Below, in pieces: positions 52,710-63,810 of a stretch of 64,000 nucleotides of DNA. The notes below the pieces were generated by a model. It ran no database searches, was not told the DNA's origin, and worked only from the letters and a program-made list of their open reading frames with translations. The translations under genes were made by a program, and so were the position numbers. The stretch is from Chondrus crispus. Taxonomy: Eukaryota; Rhodophyta; Florideophyceae; Gigartinales; Gigartinaceae. The stretch lies in assembly GCF_000350225.1 (NCBI RefSeq), contig NW_005179249.1, positions 804,034 to 868,033 of the forward strand, read 5' to 3'. Each line of letters begins with the position of its first letter. Position 1 is the stretch's first letter.

Positions 52710-54150
52710 TAATTACATGGCACAAGCATTCTAAGTCAGCTTTCAGACTTGGTCTTGCACGTCAGATTGAGAACTCGAATGCACTCTCTTTCAAAGTCTT
52801 GCCGTACTTTCTTTGCAAATAATGTAGGCGACATTAGTTGCGATAGCCGGGTGTAGCCGCCTCGGGCTCCATATTTTCCGTAACTGTTTTGGGTCCGTTT
52901 GACTTACCGTGTGTAGCGAGACCCGTTATCCCGTGCTTTTTGGAAATCTTGCCGTCAATAGCGGCTCTGGTTCAGGTTTTGCGCCAACTTACGACTGCGC
53001 CAGATCAGCCACGGCGGGCACTAGGTACTGGTTAGCACCAAGCGCAGGTCCACGCAGTTCTATCGGGTAGAAAACGAATGATTCCCTTGCGCGTGCGGTT
53101 GGATCGCCCCTTCGAGGCGGGCATGTGCTAAAGAATTTTTCTAGCGTGCAAGGGATAAAGGGAGATTTAGAGGCTCCGAACGGGGTCGGAGAGGGTCCTG
53201 CTATGTATGAAGTACGGTGCTGGCGGAGGTGGAGACCTTTTCGACTGGGACGGTGTAAGACTATTAGATAGTTTGTGCAAGATCGTTAAGACAAGGGTGC
53301 CAAACTGATATGCGTGAGGATGCGGGAGGAGAAGAAATGGTTGTCATGGGGGATGTGCCTCTCATAAGGGTAGGTGCTTTGAACAAAGATGTAGGCTTAA
53401 ACTGGCGGCGAGGGTCGGAGGGTGGTTTCTTCGTGGGAGTTGGACTGTATGAACACAGAGTGTCGGATGCAGCTTGAGGTGCGACTGCAATACCGCAAAT
53501 GGTGGCGGTAGGAATCGGGGCGGGCGGGCCACCTCGTTCAAAGTAGCGGCGGTACAGGTGCGGGATGAGGGCAATCGGCTGCACCAGACGCACCGTGCGC
53601 ACAGCTGGCTGCATAGCGTAGTTGATGAAGGAACTCGGCAGAGCCTGGCGGTAGTTGAAGGCGGTGATAAGAGTCTTAGAGGGAAAGAGGGGTCCCGTGC
53701 GAGAGGTGGCGGCGTAACGGGCTGAGGAAGGAGAACTGCAACGAGACGGAGAAGTGAATGTGTGCGGAAGCGGAGCCGGTCTGCGATATTCTCGATCTCA
53801 ATGTTCCATCGCGCCCATGTGTCGTCTGTGTTGCACCCTCCCGGCGTGTCTCCCCGAACCAACGACTCCGATTCCACGGTCTTCGCTTTTGCGTGCACCC
53901 TCCCACGAACCCTGCCTTTTCGCCTCGACCATCACCACTCACTTTATGACCCACGTTCTCTTCAGAAAGCCGCGCGTGCTGGCTCTATGCAAATTGGATG
54001 ACGTGTTTCTTACGAGGTGTTCAGAGTTTGGGTGATAAACTTCTTGATGAAAGGTTGGTTGTCGTTTTCTTGGTTACCAATCCCACTACTGTACTGGCTA
54101 ACTATCAGCCCTTAAGTGGATGTTCTAACCCTGGCTTCTTTTTGTTCTAT
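52710..54150. other. Spacer, no recognised gene
   Basis: The longest frame (minus, 53362-53898, 178 codons) is Pro/Leu/Ser-rich and lacks family features; I do not annotate it as a gene. Confidence 0.4.
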
Positions 54151-54198
54151 GAACGAAAGGGTTTCGTGGTGTGGGGACACCACGAAACCCTTTCGTTC
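54151..54198. repeat. Perfect inverted repeat, 22-bp arms, 4-nt loop
   Basis: Left arm gaacgaaagggtttcgtggt plus gt, loop gggg, right arm the exact complement ending tttcgttc. It lies in a non-coding spacer. Confidence 0.95.
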
Positions 54199-55423
54199 GC
54201 TCTGACATCAGAGCGATGCGCTCGATAATTGTAACTAAATTGCACAAATTCCTTTTGCAGCAAGGCACTTCTATTCAGATGCGCGGCCTACTGGTTGGCA
54301 CAACGCCGTGCCTTTGTGTGTATAGATGTATGTCTATTGAGACGTAGAGAGTGCAGAATGGCAATAAAGTGGATTGCAATATTCTGTGAGCCGCGTGTCC
54401 GCGTGCGGTTCCTGGGACGACGGATGTATCACTTGTTTTTCTAACAGTGTTCTCCTTACCAGCAACTGCACGCTGTCCCACCATTTGACAGTATCATAGA
54501 TGGTCAGCCGCTTCTCCTGCGTTTGATGCTGTCGATGCCTCTGCAGGCGCAAAAAGTTGCCAAGGGTACGGGAGCGGACTTTCCCACGTCTACTTGCCCA
54601 TGGCATGAGGCTACCCCTGCCCCTGCGGTCACCGTTTCTGGTAGAGGGACAATCAGGGATGTTCAGGTCACTATCGATTGGCTCGCGTCCGGTTTGGAGG
54701 AGATGGTCTGTGCGACCCTGGGGTGGAGAAGGCTAGCGTTAGGGGGCAAGAGAGAGAAATAGAGGGCATGTTAGCGATGGAGGGTGGACTATTAGCGGGC
54801 GCATCCATTGCGCTTCGACATGCTCAGCCGTTCTTCTCGCGCTCCACGATGTATACCAAAGCCCTGCCTATCTACCTGGTATGCGAAACGTCACTCGTCT
54901 TAAGATGTGTGGTGCGCCTCATACGACGCCTGGCATCTGCGCACTGACCCTTACCGCCACACGGAACTCTGATCCGATGGTTGTGCCCTTGGTGGCGCAC
55001 GTTTACAGACAGCTCACACTGAGTCCTGACGCTGTCGACCAACTGGAGGAGCCGCTCTTCCAGCTCCCTTTGGCGCTACTTCGGCTTCTCTCATGGAGCA
55101 CTTACGGAGGATTAGTCGGCCATGGAGCTCTTGAGGCGAAATTCGGTGTGTGAAGCCGATGGGAATTGCAAGGGCGCACCCTCTTCGTCGCTATGTGGCA
55201 ATTTTGGCCGAGACAGGATCATCCTAGTCGTATACGGGGGTTTCTCGAGACGGGTGGTTTAGCGGTTTTCATCGAGTTGAGGTTTGTTTTGCGCTCTATG
55301 AACTGAACTTTGCGCGAGTCAAAAGTAAGGTGCAGCGCCTAGATTTCCTTCCTCATGTCAACTGTTCTACGTGTCGTACCTGAAATCGTCGTTTTGTGTA
55401 CAGTGAAAGAACGAGTACGGAGA
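54199..55423. other. Spacer, no recognised gene
   Basis: Small frames only (up to about 90 codons at 54334-54606 minus and 54881-55153 plus) with no family features. Confidence 0.35.
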
Positions 55424-55482
55424 ACTGGTGCACTACTGTACAGTAGGTTATTCAATAACCTACTGTACAGTAGTGCACCAGT
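55424..55482. repeat. Perfect inverted repeat, 29-bp arms, 1-nt centre
   Basis: Left arm actggtgcactactgtacag then taggttatt; centre c at 55453; right arm is the exact complement. Each arm itself contains tactgtacagta, a self-complementary 12-mer. Confidence 0.95.
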
Positions 55483-56205
55483 GCACAAGGGTATAGTGAC
55501 ATTCTACCGTCGGGTAGAAAGGGTAGAATGGCTTTCATAAATAAATTGTTGTGGGGGGGGTGCCCCGGTTGATAGCCAACGAAATGGCGGGGGCCCCACC
55601 CCTTCGTTTGCAGCTCATTTGGAGGGGGGTGCCCCACTTTGGCCCAAAAAATAAGGTCACGAAGGGCGCTGGTCGCCCATTGGTTGCAAATGCTTTACTC
55701 CTATTGGCTACAATACCGACACGCGTCACGGCGTAGGGAACACAGCAAGGCCCCCAGAATGACCCTGTTTACGGGGGTACTTGCTGCACACGCCCACCAA
55801 CCAAGGAAACGACCAAAACAGGGTCGCAATCAAGGGTTCGTGTTGGAACCAAACAAAAACTTGAAACACGGTCAACATGGGAATAGACAAGCATTACACG
55901 TGTGCATAACTGGGAATAAAATAATGACTCATGCTGTAACCATTAGCTCATTGAAACGAACACAAATTGGCGGCTTTTTGAAATGGGCGCCGATCGCTGC
56001 GCAACTGAGGCGAGGAATCAAATCATGGGTGTACCCGGCGATTTGGTTATTTGCCACAATTTTTGTTTTTCGAATAAATTTATCATTTCATTTTTTCGCC
56101 CAAATTCCCTGTGTGGGTGGACGACGCAATAAACACTTTCCATTTAATGTACAAATGATTTGTCGAAACATCGGTGTGAAAGCTTTGAACATTTCGGGAT
56201 AAATA
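55483..56205. other. Spacer upstream of the RGG/RS gene
   Basis: Two copies of ggggggtgcccc (about 55553 and 55625) and a frame of 187 codons (55639-56202, plus) without recognisable features. A first exon or promoter of the next gene may be here but I cannot show one. Confidence 0.35.
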
Positions 56206-59046
56206 TTGCTGCCGGCGTCTATTCACGTTCTGCTTCCATTCAACCCAGCCACGTACACACTCATCGACGCGACAGCCGATCCTCTCTCAGAATTCCACCG
56301 ACAGCACATCCCATCCCCCAACACGAATCGCCCTCCCCACACAACGACACGAACCGTACTCCCCACGCCCCACGCCTCTCGAGGTACTTCCAAACAGGAC
56401 AGTGGTGCCTCGCAGAGTGCGTCCCCGGGTGATTTCAACGAAGAAGAGGTGATCAGCTTGCAGATCGGACACAGGAAAACAACAGGGAGTGATGCGGACA
56501 ACGAAGTCATCCAAGAAGTCTGCAGTTCTCGTGAGCTCCTGGACGGCGGATCCTCTCCAGAATCGCAACCTGCACCACTTCCACGAGGTCAGCCAGAACG
56601 CGATACGAAGCCGCAAAAACCATCACCCAACGGCAAAGAGGGGGAACGGAAAGAGGACGAGGTACGAATTCCCCGTTTGAGAACCCGGAAATATGTGTTT
56701 TCGCCAGCCAAGACTCCTTTCCAGCCGGCCCCAAGATCTAAGTCTACGGCTAATGACAAAGGAGCGCCTTCTTCATCTACAAAGAAGAAAGAAGCGAACA
56801 CATGTTCTAAAAAGGGGTGTGTGGCCGCTGAGCTTACCCCCGCGATTGAGGCCCCCGCCACTCAGGTCCCCGCGACTCAGGCTCCCGCTACTCCGGCTGA
56901 GGATTGGTACGACTTACAACAGCGTCGTAACGCGGAACAGGGGTCGAGAGTAATAGAACTGTGCCAGCAGAACGGGGCGGCGCGACGAGAACAACTTCGA
57001 CGCAATGCGGAGTCAAAAGGGCGCAGGGAACAGGAGCATGCTGATTTTAACGGCATGAAGATGGACGAGAGACGTGAGCGGTTGCTTTGCGGCGGCAGAA
57101 CTACGGCGATTCCAAAGCATGTTACCGCCAGCATCTCGTACCCGAATCCTCTACCACAACCTCCTGCACACAGCGTATTTAATCGCGGCCAACCTGAGAA
57201 TGACCGACTAGCCTGGCGTGGTCGCGGTCGCTGCAGGACTAGAGGAGGAAATGGGCCGCGTGGCAGTGGCGGCGGGTCGGGAAGAGGTGGACGAGGTGGT
57301 TTGCAAAGAAGAGGCTTTGCCGGGGGAAGAGGACGTGGAGATTGGGATTGGGGACGAGGAGGGTCGGGAAGGGAAATTGTAAGAGGAAGAGGAAGAGGGG
57401 ATTGGGGAAGGGGAAGTGGAAGAGGACGGGGGATGGGGGATGGGGGAACAATCGCGATTCACCGAGGATGGGTCCTAGAGAATTCAATGGTCCTCCCCGT
57501 GGATCATCCTGGGTCCAAGAAGAGCCGAGGTTTGACGGACGTGGATTTCCAGGCCGGCCGTCTTCGTTCGGTCGATCGCATCCACCACTATCTCAGAACC
57601 GAAGTCCTCCCTCTCCACGTGGGCGTAGAGGGTGGTGGAGAAACGTGCAGCCGAGGTTCCCGAAAAGTGATAATTACAATCGGGGACCTACTGTTCGGTT
57701 CAATGATAACATTCATGGTGGTGGGCAGGGTAATTCCGTGGCGACAACTTTGGTCCTCCAGGGAACTACCGCGGTCCTGACCGAAGCGGACTTGAGCCTC
57801 CGTTTTTCCCTCCGCGCCCGCGAACACCACCGCAACATGAGAACTGGTTGCCTCAAGGCGGGAACCTGACCCCGTCTCGTTTGCCTCCCCTACCACAAAC
57901 AAAAGGGGGAGGTGAACCCGCACGGACGGAGACAGCCCCGCCGATAAGAGATGAGGGTAATGCAGGGGCAGTACGTAAGGCAAAGGGGAAGAGGAAGAAG
58001 CGAAAGGGGCGCATGAAGAAGAGCAAATAGGATGATAGTGATTCCACCTCGTCTTCGGACTCCGACAGTAGCGATGAAAACTCGCGGAGGTGGCGTAACC
58101 ACCGTCGAAAGAAAGATAGACGGAGGAAGAGACGCGAGCGAGAAAGCAGCAGTGAGGATAAATCTCCGCCGCGTCGAAAGAAAACATCGCGACGCGGAGG
58201 TAAGAAAAGGGGAAGGAAAATAAGGCGGGGTATGGAACTGTCCTCGGATTCATCAACCAGTGAGGATGAGTCTCAATCATCACGGGACCACCGCGGGAGA
58301 AGACGTTCTCCAGCTCGAGATCTGCCTGGTGGACCTGCTCGTCGGCTTCAATTGGGGACTGTCCGTGAAGCTCACGACGAGCAGAAGAGCGGAAGGGCAA
58401 GTCGTCCGATTGGTGACGTGCGCAGGTTGGGGAAGAAGAATCGCTTGGATCCTTCGAGGAACCCTGCGTCTTTCAACCGCGTTTTGCAGAGTGTGCCCCA
58501 CCCCGGGTTTGACAAGAAACGCGCGCGTAGATTGTTGAAAGGCATAATGCGAAGGAGAGGGCGGCGGATGGACATGATGGCGATGCAGGCTGCAAGTGGC
58601 ACTGCGATGCCGGACTACTACAACGGCGCAGAGCCCGTTGAGGACTTTGTCAGCGTCTACGCAGACAGGGGGAACAAGGGCTTCGCTACCTTTGTGGATA
58701 AGATGTTGGAACACGGGTATAAGACGGAAAAGGTGTGGCCTTCTGGCCTTCGGATCTGCATTGGCAAGTAACGCGGTTTGAGGAGATGGGGATGAGCGCG
58801 ACTGCGTCTGCGCTGAGAGAGATGTCGCGGTTGTTGGTGACTGGCAACGACACAGACTTTGCCGAGGGGTTCCACATAAGGAAACAACTGGCAGAATGTT
58901 TTTTGTCTTGGACACCCGGAAGATGCATCATTTCTTCCGCGATATCCTCGTCGAGGATGCTGAGGAGTACGCCGAAGCGTTTTACTCAGCAGAAGATGAT
59001 GAGGACGAGGACGACTGGAAGCGCGGAAAGCGTCGTCGACATTAAA
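56206..59046 (+). pseudogene. Unknown protein with RGG-rich and RS/acidic regions; several indels
   Basis: Coding is followed through frame changes near 57445, 57725, 58745 and 58897, plus an in-frame TAG at 58028. No ATG lies near the start, so a first exon may be missing. Order: a Pro/Ser/Lys-rich disordered region (PATQVPATQAPATPAEDWYD), a charged helix (RNAESKGRREQEHADFNGMK), an RGG region (about 57215-57440), a G/P/R-rich stretch (NFGPPGNYRGPDRSG), a basic KRKKRK cluster, and a Ser/Asp and Arg/Ser-rich domain. Then comes a folded region (RVLQSVPHPGFDKKRARRLL, RGNKGFATFVDKMLEHGYKT, MFFVLDTRKMHHFFRDILVE) and an acidic tail EDDEDEDDWKRGKRRRH. RNA binding is an inference from composition. 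It could be a retroelement Gag. The frameshift at 58736-58751 is an exact 8-bp tandem duplication. Confidence 0.6.
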
Positions 59047-59567
59047 ATGGTGCCGTGTCGTAACGTACAATGGTTTTGCGAAGGATCGTAGATTACTGAA
59101 AGATTCCTAACTGCTCAGTTCAGACCTAACTTAGGTGCATTCTTAACGTTCAACGGAGGCTGCTCAGATATTAACTACTAAATGAGTTACAGTGGCCCCG
59201 GAAGTTGCGCTCAGCGCAGCAGCCTGCTCAAAGTACATTGAGAAATTAGTACACAGACTGAAATGTATGTCCATTCATTTATCACTCAGCATGGCACTCC
59301 AATGTCAATCTGCGCACCACTATAATAGTAGAAGGGAGGTGGCAAGGTCATCAGCCGTGAATGATTAATGATGAATGACCCTCCCATCGTGGCAAGGTGT
59401 TCCATTCTTGTTCAACTTCAAAAAGACTTAGTGAAAAATTGAAGCAAATGGTACAGGAAAAATTCAGAATTTTTGAGCTCCCAGGCAGGCCTGAAGGGAC
59501 CAAAATTAGGCAGCACCCTTCAAAAAGACCTCTGTGGGAGGTGTCCCGTCACTTTATGTACAAGATC
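59047..59567. other. Spacer between the RGG/RS gene and the MULE
   Basis: A/T-rich, no gene. A short imperfect repeat ggtggcaaggtcatc / cgtggcaaggtgttc lies near 59338-59405. MULE terminal inverted repeats were looked for by eye and not found. Confidence 0.4.
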
Positions 59568-60914
59568 TTACTGCGTTCCATTCTGGGTATCGTAGTACGG
59601 CAACTGCCAAAGCGGACCCATCATCGCTGGAGACTGCACCGGCACAACGGCGGTGGAGTGCTGTTGTGTAAACGCTGGTTGAGACGCTGATTGAGTCGCT
59701 GGTTGAGTCGCTGGTTGAGCCGCAGCGAGATTATCTTGAGTCGCAGGTGGGTTACCTTGGTCTCCTTTCTCTGCGCCACCCTTCCCCCGCTTCTTGCCAC
59801 GCTTCTCTGTCCAAGACCGCGCCCTCTTCTTGGTTCCTCTTCCTTTCATCCTTCCCTGATTAGAGTTCCTAATCCCCAGGGCAGCGGCTTCCTCCAACCA
59901 CACGTCCCGAGGCTCTCTACTATCTCCCTGTTCTGCCTCTAACGTGGCAGCGACGCTGCGTACTACACCGACGATATCGACATCTTCAGTTTCGGTGTTT
60001 CTATTGACTTCCCTGCAAAGTAGCTGCATCATTCGATCCATTTTCTTCATCGCCGTGATTCCTTTCGACACTATGCAGAGATGCACCTTGTTCCACGCGG
60101 CCCGCCCGTTACAAAAATATCGAGATGCTAAACGGGCGGTGCGTGCTGTCTTTGCGAGGTCCTGTTCGCCATCCTCACAGTATCGATCTTTCTCGTCGCC
60201 TTCCCCTGCTGCATCTTCGCCGTCACCCTGCCGCAGAGCAACAATGTCCTCCTCCTGCCACCCCTCGCCATCTTTTCTCCAGTACAGGTGAAACATGGCG
60301 TGAAGAGGATACTTGCCTGGAAGAGAAACATGTTCCGGGAGACCTGATACTTCTCCGGCTGTATACAATGTGCCGACGCGCACAGCATGGCGACAGGGAA
60401 GGCCTGTCGAGAGAGACCAGGAGCACGAACAGAGGCCTGATACGAACGGTTCGTCTGGCATCTGGATGGGACATATAACGCGGTGGATTCTAACTTCACC
60501 GTCAGTTGGGGGCTCTTCCGCAAACACTGCGAACTCTACGCAACCACCCCAGCGCTCATGTTCAATATAGGTTCTACTGCGAATACGATAACGCGGCGCC
60601 GACTCCACTGAGTGGCTGAAGAAGTATTGAAGGGCACTCGGCATAAGGTCTTCGGCCACACGTTCCCAGACTTCTTTTCCGTATCCCAACTGTAGTGCGA
60701 TCATCTTACTGCGTTTGTCCTTGAACTTGTCGCATTTCTCAGAAAGTGCTCTCTCAACCTGCTTCTTACTGTAGTACCTTTGCATCTCTTCAGGAATGCG
60801 TGTCATTCTGATTTCCCGTCTCATTACCACGCGTTTGTAGGCGGAGTTTGCGGACTCTGAGTACCCGACCCCTGAAAGAAGAATCGGGGCCCACATGTCG
60901 ATCGGTTGAAGCAC
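59568..60914 (-). pseudogene. MULE transposase C-terminal part with SWIM zinc finger
   Basis: C-terminal part of a Mutator-like transposase, following the catalytic core after a frame change near 60850-60900. Helical region (SANSAYKRVVMRREIRMTRI), then a SWIM zinc finger CSCSWSLSTGLPCRHAVRV (C-x-C...C-x-H) about 160 residues in. The tail is Lys/Arg-rich (KRARSWTEKRGKKRGKGGAE) and ends in a Gln/Pro/Ala/Thr repeat (NLAAAQPATQPATQSASQPA). SWIM fingers are standard at the MULE C-terminus and contribute to DNA binding. Start is polypeptide-internal; the nominal first codon at 60914 is not a true start. Confidence 0.88.
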
Positions 60915-61720
60915 TTCACAACCATCTCAGGGTTGAAGTAGTACAAGCTGGAGTACCACCTCGGATACTCTCTGTTCGCGAAGTACTTCTTGTCGAATTT
61001 CTCTCTTCGTCTCGCGAACTCTGTGGGGCTGTTGCTGGCTCTTAACCGATATAGGTCCCCTGACATCAGCTCCGCAACATCAGGCCTCCCCTGCACCTTC
61101 GCGTCGCTCGCTGTGTTCTTCAGTTGATTTTGGTTAAGATGCCAGTCATCTAGGATGACAAGAGCGTCCGGAATGACATCCTTTATCGCGCCAATGATAG
61201 CGAAATCTTGATCGCAGGTCCACAATCGCGGCGACACTCCCATACATTCCACGAACTGCCAAATGAACCATGCGAACCCTTCGGAGTCTTCTGAAGGAAT
61301 GAATCCCATGAAGTACAGGCATAGAGCACCATTGTTCGTCCTACCACAAATGTTCACTAAAGAAATGTTGTAGCAGTTTGCCAATACCTTCGCATCAATG
61401 GAAACTCCCGGAACGACACTGTACTTCATGAAATCTTCCCTCCATTCCGGGAAGGACAAACACACAGAATGTAGAGTATGCTTGTCGACCACACGCGTCT
61501 TTGCAAAAATGTCAGGCAGTGTGTTCACGTATTCTAGCAGTTTTTCGATCAGTAGTTGACAATCACGCTCTGCTGGATGGTTCTTCCGCAGCTGCCATCG
61601 CAGTTTTCGAGCTATGGCATGACGATTCAAATGAAATCCATATTTATCTTCCAAATGTCGAACGATGTTCTCAGTACGGACCAGAGACTTACGCTTCATG
61701 TCCAAGGCCTCTTTCATCAT
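60824..61720 (-). pseudogene. MULE transposase catalytic core
   Basis: DDE core of the Mutator superfamily: SVVPGVSIDAKVLANCYNIS and NICGRTNNGALCLYFMGFIP (first Asp), RLWTCDQDFAIIGAIKDVIP (second Asp) and VILDDWHLNQNQLKN (the D-x-H motif before the helical insertion). An upstream helical segment lies at RHLEDKYGFHLNRHAIARKL. It overlaps the zinc-finger frame above it in a six-C run near 61727-61732, where one base too many shifts the frame; this is either a real indel or a homopolymer assembly error. The core itself is intact. Confidence 0.87.
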
Positions 61721-62581
61721 CGCGGGGGGAGTATACTTTCATCAAATTTCCACAGGGAAGATGGTTGTGCCACGCCTCTGCAAACCTCACAGAATAGATC
61801 TTTTCTAGATCCTCCGCGGCATCTAGTTCGTCCTGTGTACCTCTGAAAAAGACGTCTGCACCAGTCAACACTGTGAACTTGAAGCGACAGTTCAACTTCA
61901 GTTTCAGTTCTTTACCACGTGAACAAACGAAGTCGGCTTTCAAAAGCTGCTGTCGACCCTTTCCAGCAAGGCCATCGCTGTCATGTGCGTAGGTTGACCT
62001 CCGAATCTTCATGCTATATCCAAAGCACTCCAAGATGTGCTTCAGTTCCCGTACTATATCGCGACCCTCCATGGATATATCTACCGATTGCAAGTATCCG
62101 TAAATAGAGTCCGTCATCTGTACTCGAACCCCGTCTTGACCCTCTGCGGACTGCGGTTCCCCCTGTCGCGGCAGCACCTCCGCTTCCAACCCGGGATGTT
62201 TTGCCGACACTGTCACAACCAAATCTTCATCCTCTCGGTTCTCAGCACGGGGTGTGATGGCAATTGCGTTCGGTCCATCTCTTTCTTCAGATCGCCAGGG
62301 ACAATCTGTCCCGCCTCTACCTAAGTTGGTGGAAGGGCTGCCCTTTTCACTGGCCAGTTCACCTATGTCAGACACCACGAGACCGGAGAATGCCTCAAAC
62401 TCCCTGGCAATACCAGCATAACGGGAGCTCAGGCTGTCCTTCATTCGTACCAACCGGCTCCTGATATCTGAGTCATGCACAGCGTCATCCTGCACGTGGT
62501 TATGCGTTGAAAGAAACCGCATTTCCCATACATGATCTGACCTGCGCAACTGCGCAATCAATCTCGCTTGACATTTTTCGT
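61689..62581 (-). pseudogene. MULE N-terminal FAR1/FLYWCH-like zinc fingers
   Basis: DNA-binding part of the MULE protein. The second half of one finger ends in VWEMRFLSTHNHVQDD (preceded by KCQARL). A linker of about 120 residues follows, then a complete FAR1/WRKY-GCM1-type finger: ILECFGYSMKIRRSTYAHDS, ADFVCSRGKELKLKLNCRFK and FAEAWHNHLPCGN (C, C, H-N-H). The first half of the upstream finger is in the frame at 62612-62998 and has been separated from the rest by the palindrome insertion. The frame runs to 61689 and shifts into the catalytic core at the C run. Confidence 0.8.
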
Positions 62582-62598
62582 ACCGCTTCGATCGAAGC

Positions 62599-62650
62599 GG
62601 TCCGAAGAAATCTACGCCAGACTCGAGTCTGGCGTAGATTTCTTCGGACC
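62599..62650. repeat. Perfect 52-bp palindrome inserted in the MULE gene
   Basis: Arms of 26 bp meet with no loop at actc/gagt (62624/62625). The arm starts ggtccgaagaaatctacgcc. A second perfect palindrome, accgcttcgatcgaagcggt (62582-62601), overlaps its edge. On the minus strand cggta occurs just before the inserted block and again just after it, about 69 nt apart, as expected of a small insertion with a 5-bp duplication. The insertion breaks the first zinc finger. Confidence 0.95.
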
Positions 62651-62998
62651 TTTATACCGGCGACATCGGAGACGGACGCGAATAATCCATTCCATCTTCA
62701 CGTAGTCCTTCACGAAGGGAAGACCCAGAATGTGACCCTCTTTCATCACAATATACACATACGAAAAGAAGTTGGAGGCCATTAGCACTTTCTCCGGAGC
62801 GGCAGTATTTGTACTGCTTAGATATACATGCCGATCAGGAGGCTCAATGACTTGTGCGAGCAGCACCGATAGCGCACTGGTCGTTTCCTCAGAGTTCGGA
62901 GGTACCTCGGGTGGTAGTATCACAGTGTCCAACTGGATAACGTCGCCAAACCCATCCTTTCCGTCGTTGCTAGAAGGAGTAACCAGACATCTAACCAT
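62612..62998 (-). pseudogene. MULE protein, N-terminal segment before the palindrome insertion
   Basis: Frame reading LTPSSNDGKDGFGDVIQLDT-like sequence, VPPNSEETTSALSVLLAQVI and, at its end, KVLMASNFFSYVYIVMKEGH and MEWIIRVRLRCRRY, the first half of a FAR1/FLYWCH-type finger. The last 13 codons and the stop are supplied by the palindrome at 62599-62650, i.e. by inserted DNA. Its start abuts the Ulp1-like frame (63010), 12 nt away, so the two may be parts of one protein separated by a frame change. Confidence 0.6.
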
Positions 62999-63009
62999 CG
63001 GGCGGGGGT

Positions 63010-63810
63010 TTAAACATTCTGTACATGCCGAGTATATCCCCTCTGTTTTACGCTGGGGCGCACTTCCGTCAACAGACGCGGTATCTTCGCTAGTAATGCA
63101 GAGATCATCATGGCGGCGTAGATGCTCCCTACGAGAGGGAAGACGTACATTTCAACCGACGCATTCATAACTTCTATTTTTCCGTCTCGCTCAATCCTCA
63201 TGTCGTTACAGACTGCAGGAATAACAGAAGAGGGCTCAGCAGGGCGCTGCATAATGGAATCGACAAACTTCTCAAAGCAAAACGTGCTATACCGCTCCGT
63301 AAGAACGGAGGAGTAAGTAGAATACAGACCAGGTACATCTATACCTGTGGATGACCCCTCGCAAAATGTCGAGAACGCCGCAATGACATAGAAGCCACAA
63401 CTATGCATGTCTTGCTGCTTCTGGAACTGTAGAACGGAAGACATGTAGTTTCTGTTGTCAATACTAATCGAGGTCCCTCGAAACAACAGCAGTAATACTG
63501 AGCGAAAAAGCGGTATCAGGCCCTTCGGAGGGTTCCAACCCAAACTGTCCCCCCAGAATATTGTGGCCTCTCTTTTCTCGGCATTGGGAATTACGCATAA
63601 CATTCCCCAATGGTTCCCGAGGTGTATGAGAATGGCAATTGTAGACATGTAGGCAAATTTTGCTGTTAGCTCTCGGAGGCAGTTGTATCCTGTCCAATAT
63701 AAAACAATAGACTCCTGGGAGCCCTTCCTTGCCTCTTCGAAGTAGGTAGCCTGTGCGCGAAGTAGAAATCCAACGCGGCATGATCCCAAAGCTACACCTC
63801 GTTTCGGGGT
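63010..63810 (-). CDS. Ulp1-like C48 cysteine protease in the MULE
   Basis: Ulp1/SENP-type protease of about 260 residues. The catalytic set is visible in order: His in LIHLGNHWGMLCVIP, Asp in TIFWGDSLGWNPPK, and Gln plus Cys in FQKQQDMHSCGFYVIAAFST. C48 enzymes release SUMO or related modifiers from substrates. No stop occurs in the catalytic domain. The frame is open somewhat beyond 63789 without an ATG, and a neighbouring frame (63792-63995) may hold its N-terminus. It lies on the same strand and 12 nt from the MULE coding segment, so it belongs to the element; Ulp1-like genes carried by MULEs are known in plants (Kaonashi/KI-type). Confidence 0.85.
   Translation of the reverse strand, partial: TPKRGVALGSCRVGFLLRAQATYFEEARKGSQESIVLYWTGYNCLRELTAKFAYMSTIAILIHLGNHWGMLCVIPNAEKREATIFWGDSLGWNPPKGLIPLFRSVLLLLFRGTSISIDNRNYMSSVLQFQKQQDMHSCGFYVIAAFSTFCEGSSTGIDVPGLYSTYSSVLTERYSTFCFEKFVDSIMQRPAEPSSVIPAVCNDMRIERDGKIEVMNASVEMYVFPLVGSIYAAMMISALLAKIPRLLTEVRPSVKQRGYTRHVQNV

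Noticed and set aside
53362..53898. 178-codon minus frame as a gene
   Set aside because: Low-complexity Pro/Leu/Ser composition, no domain, and frames of similar length on the other strand.
62583..62655. Palindrome block as a GT-AG intron
   Set aside because: No GT...AG choice keeps the zinc-finger frame, whereas a 5-bp duplication around an insertion does.
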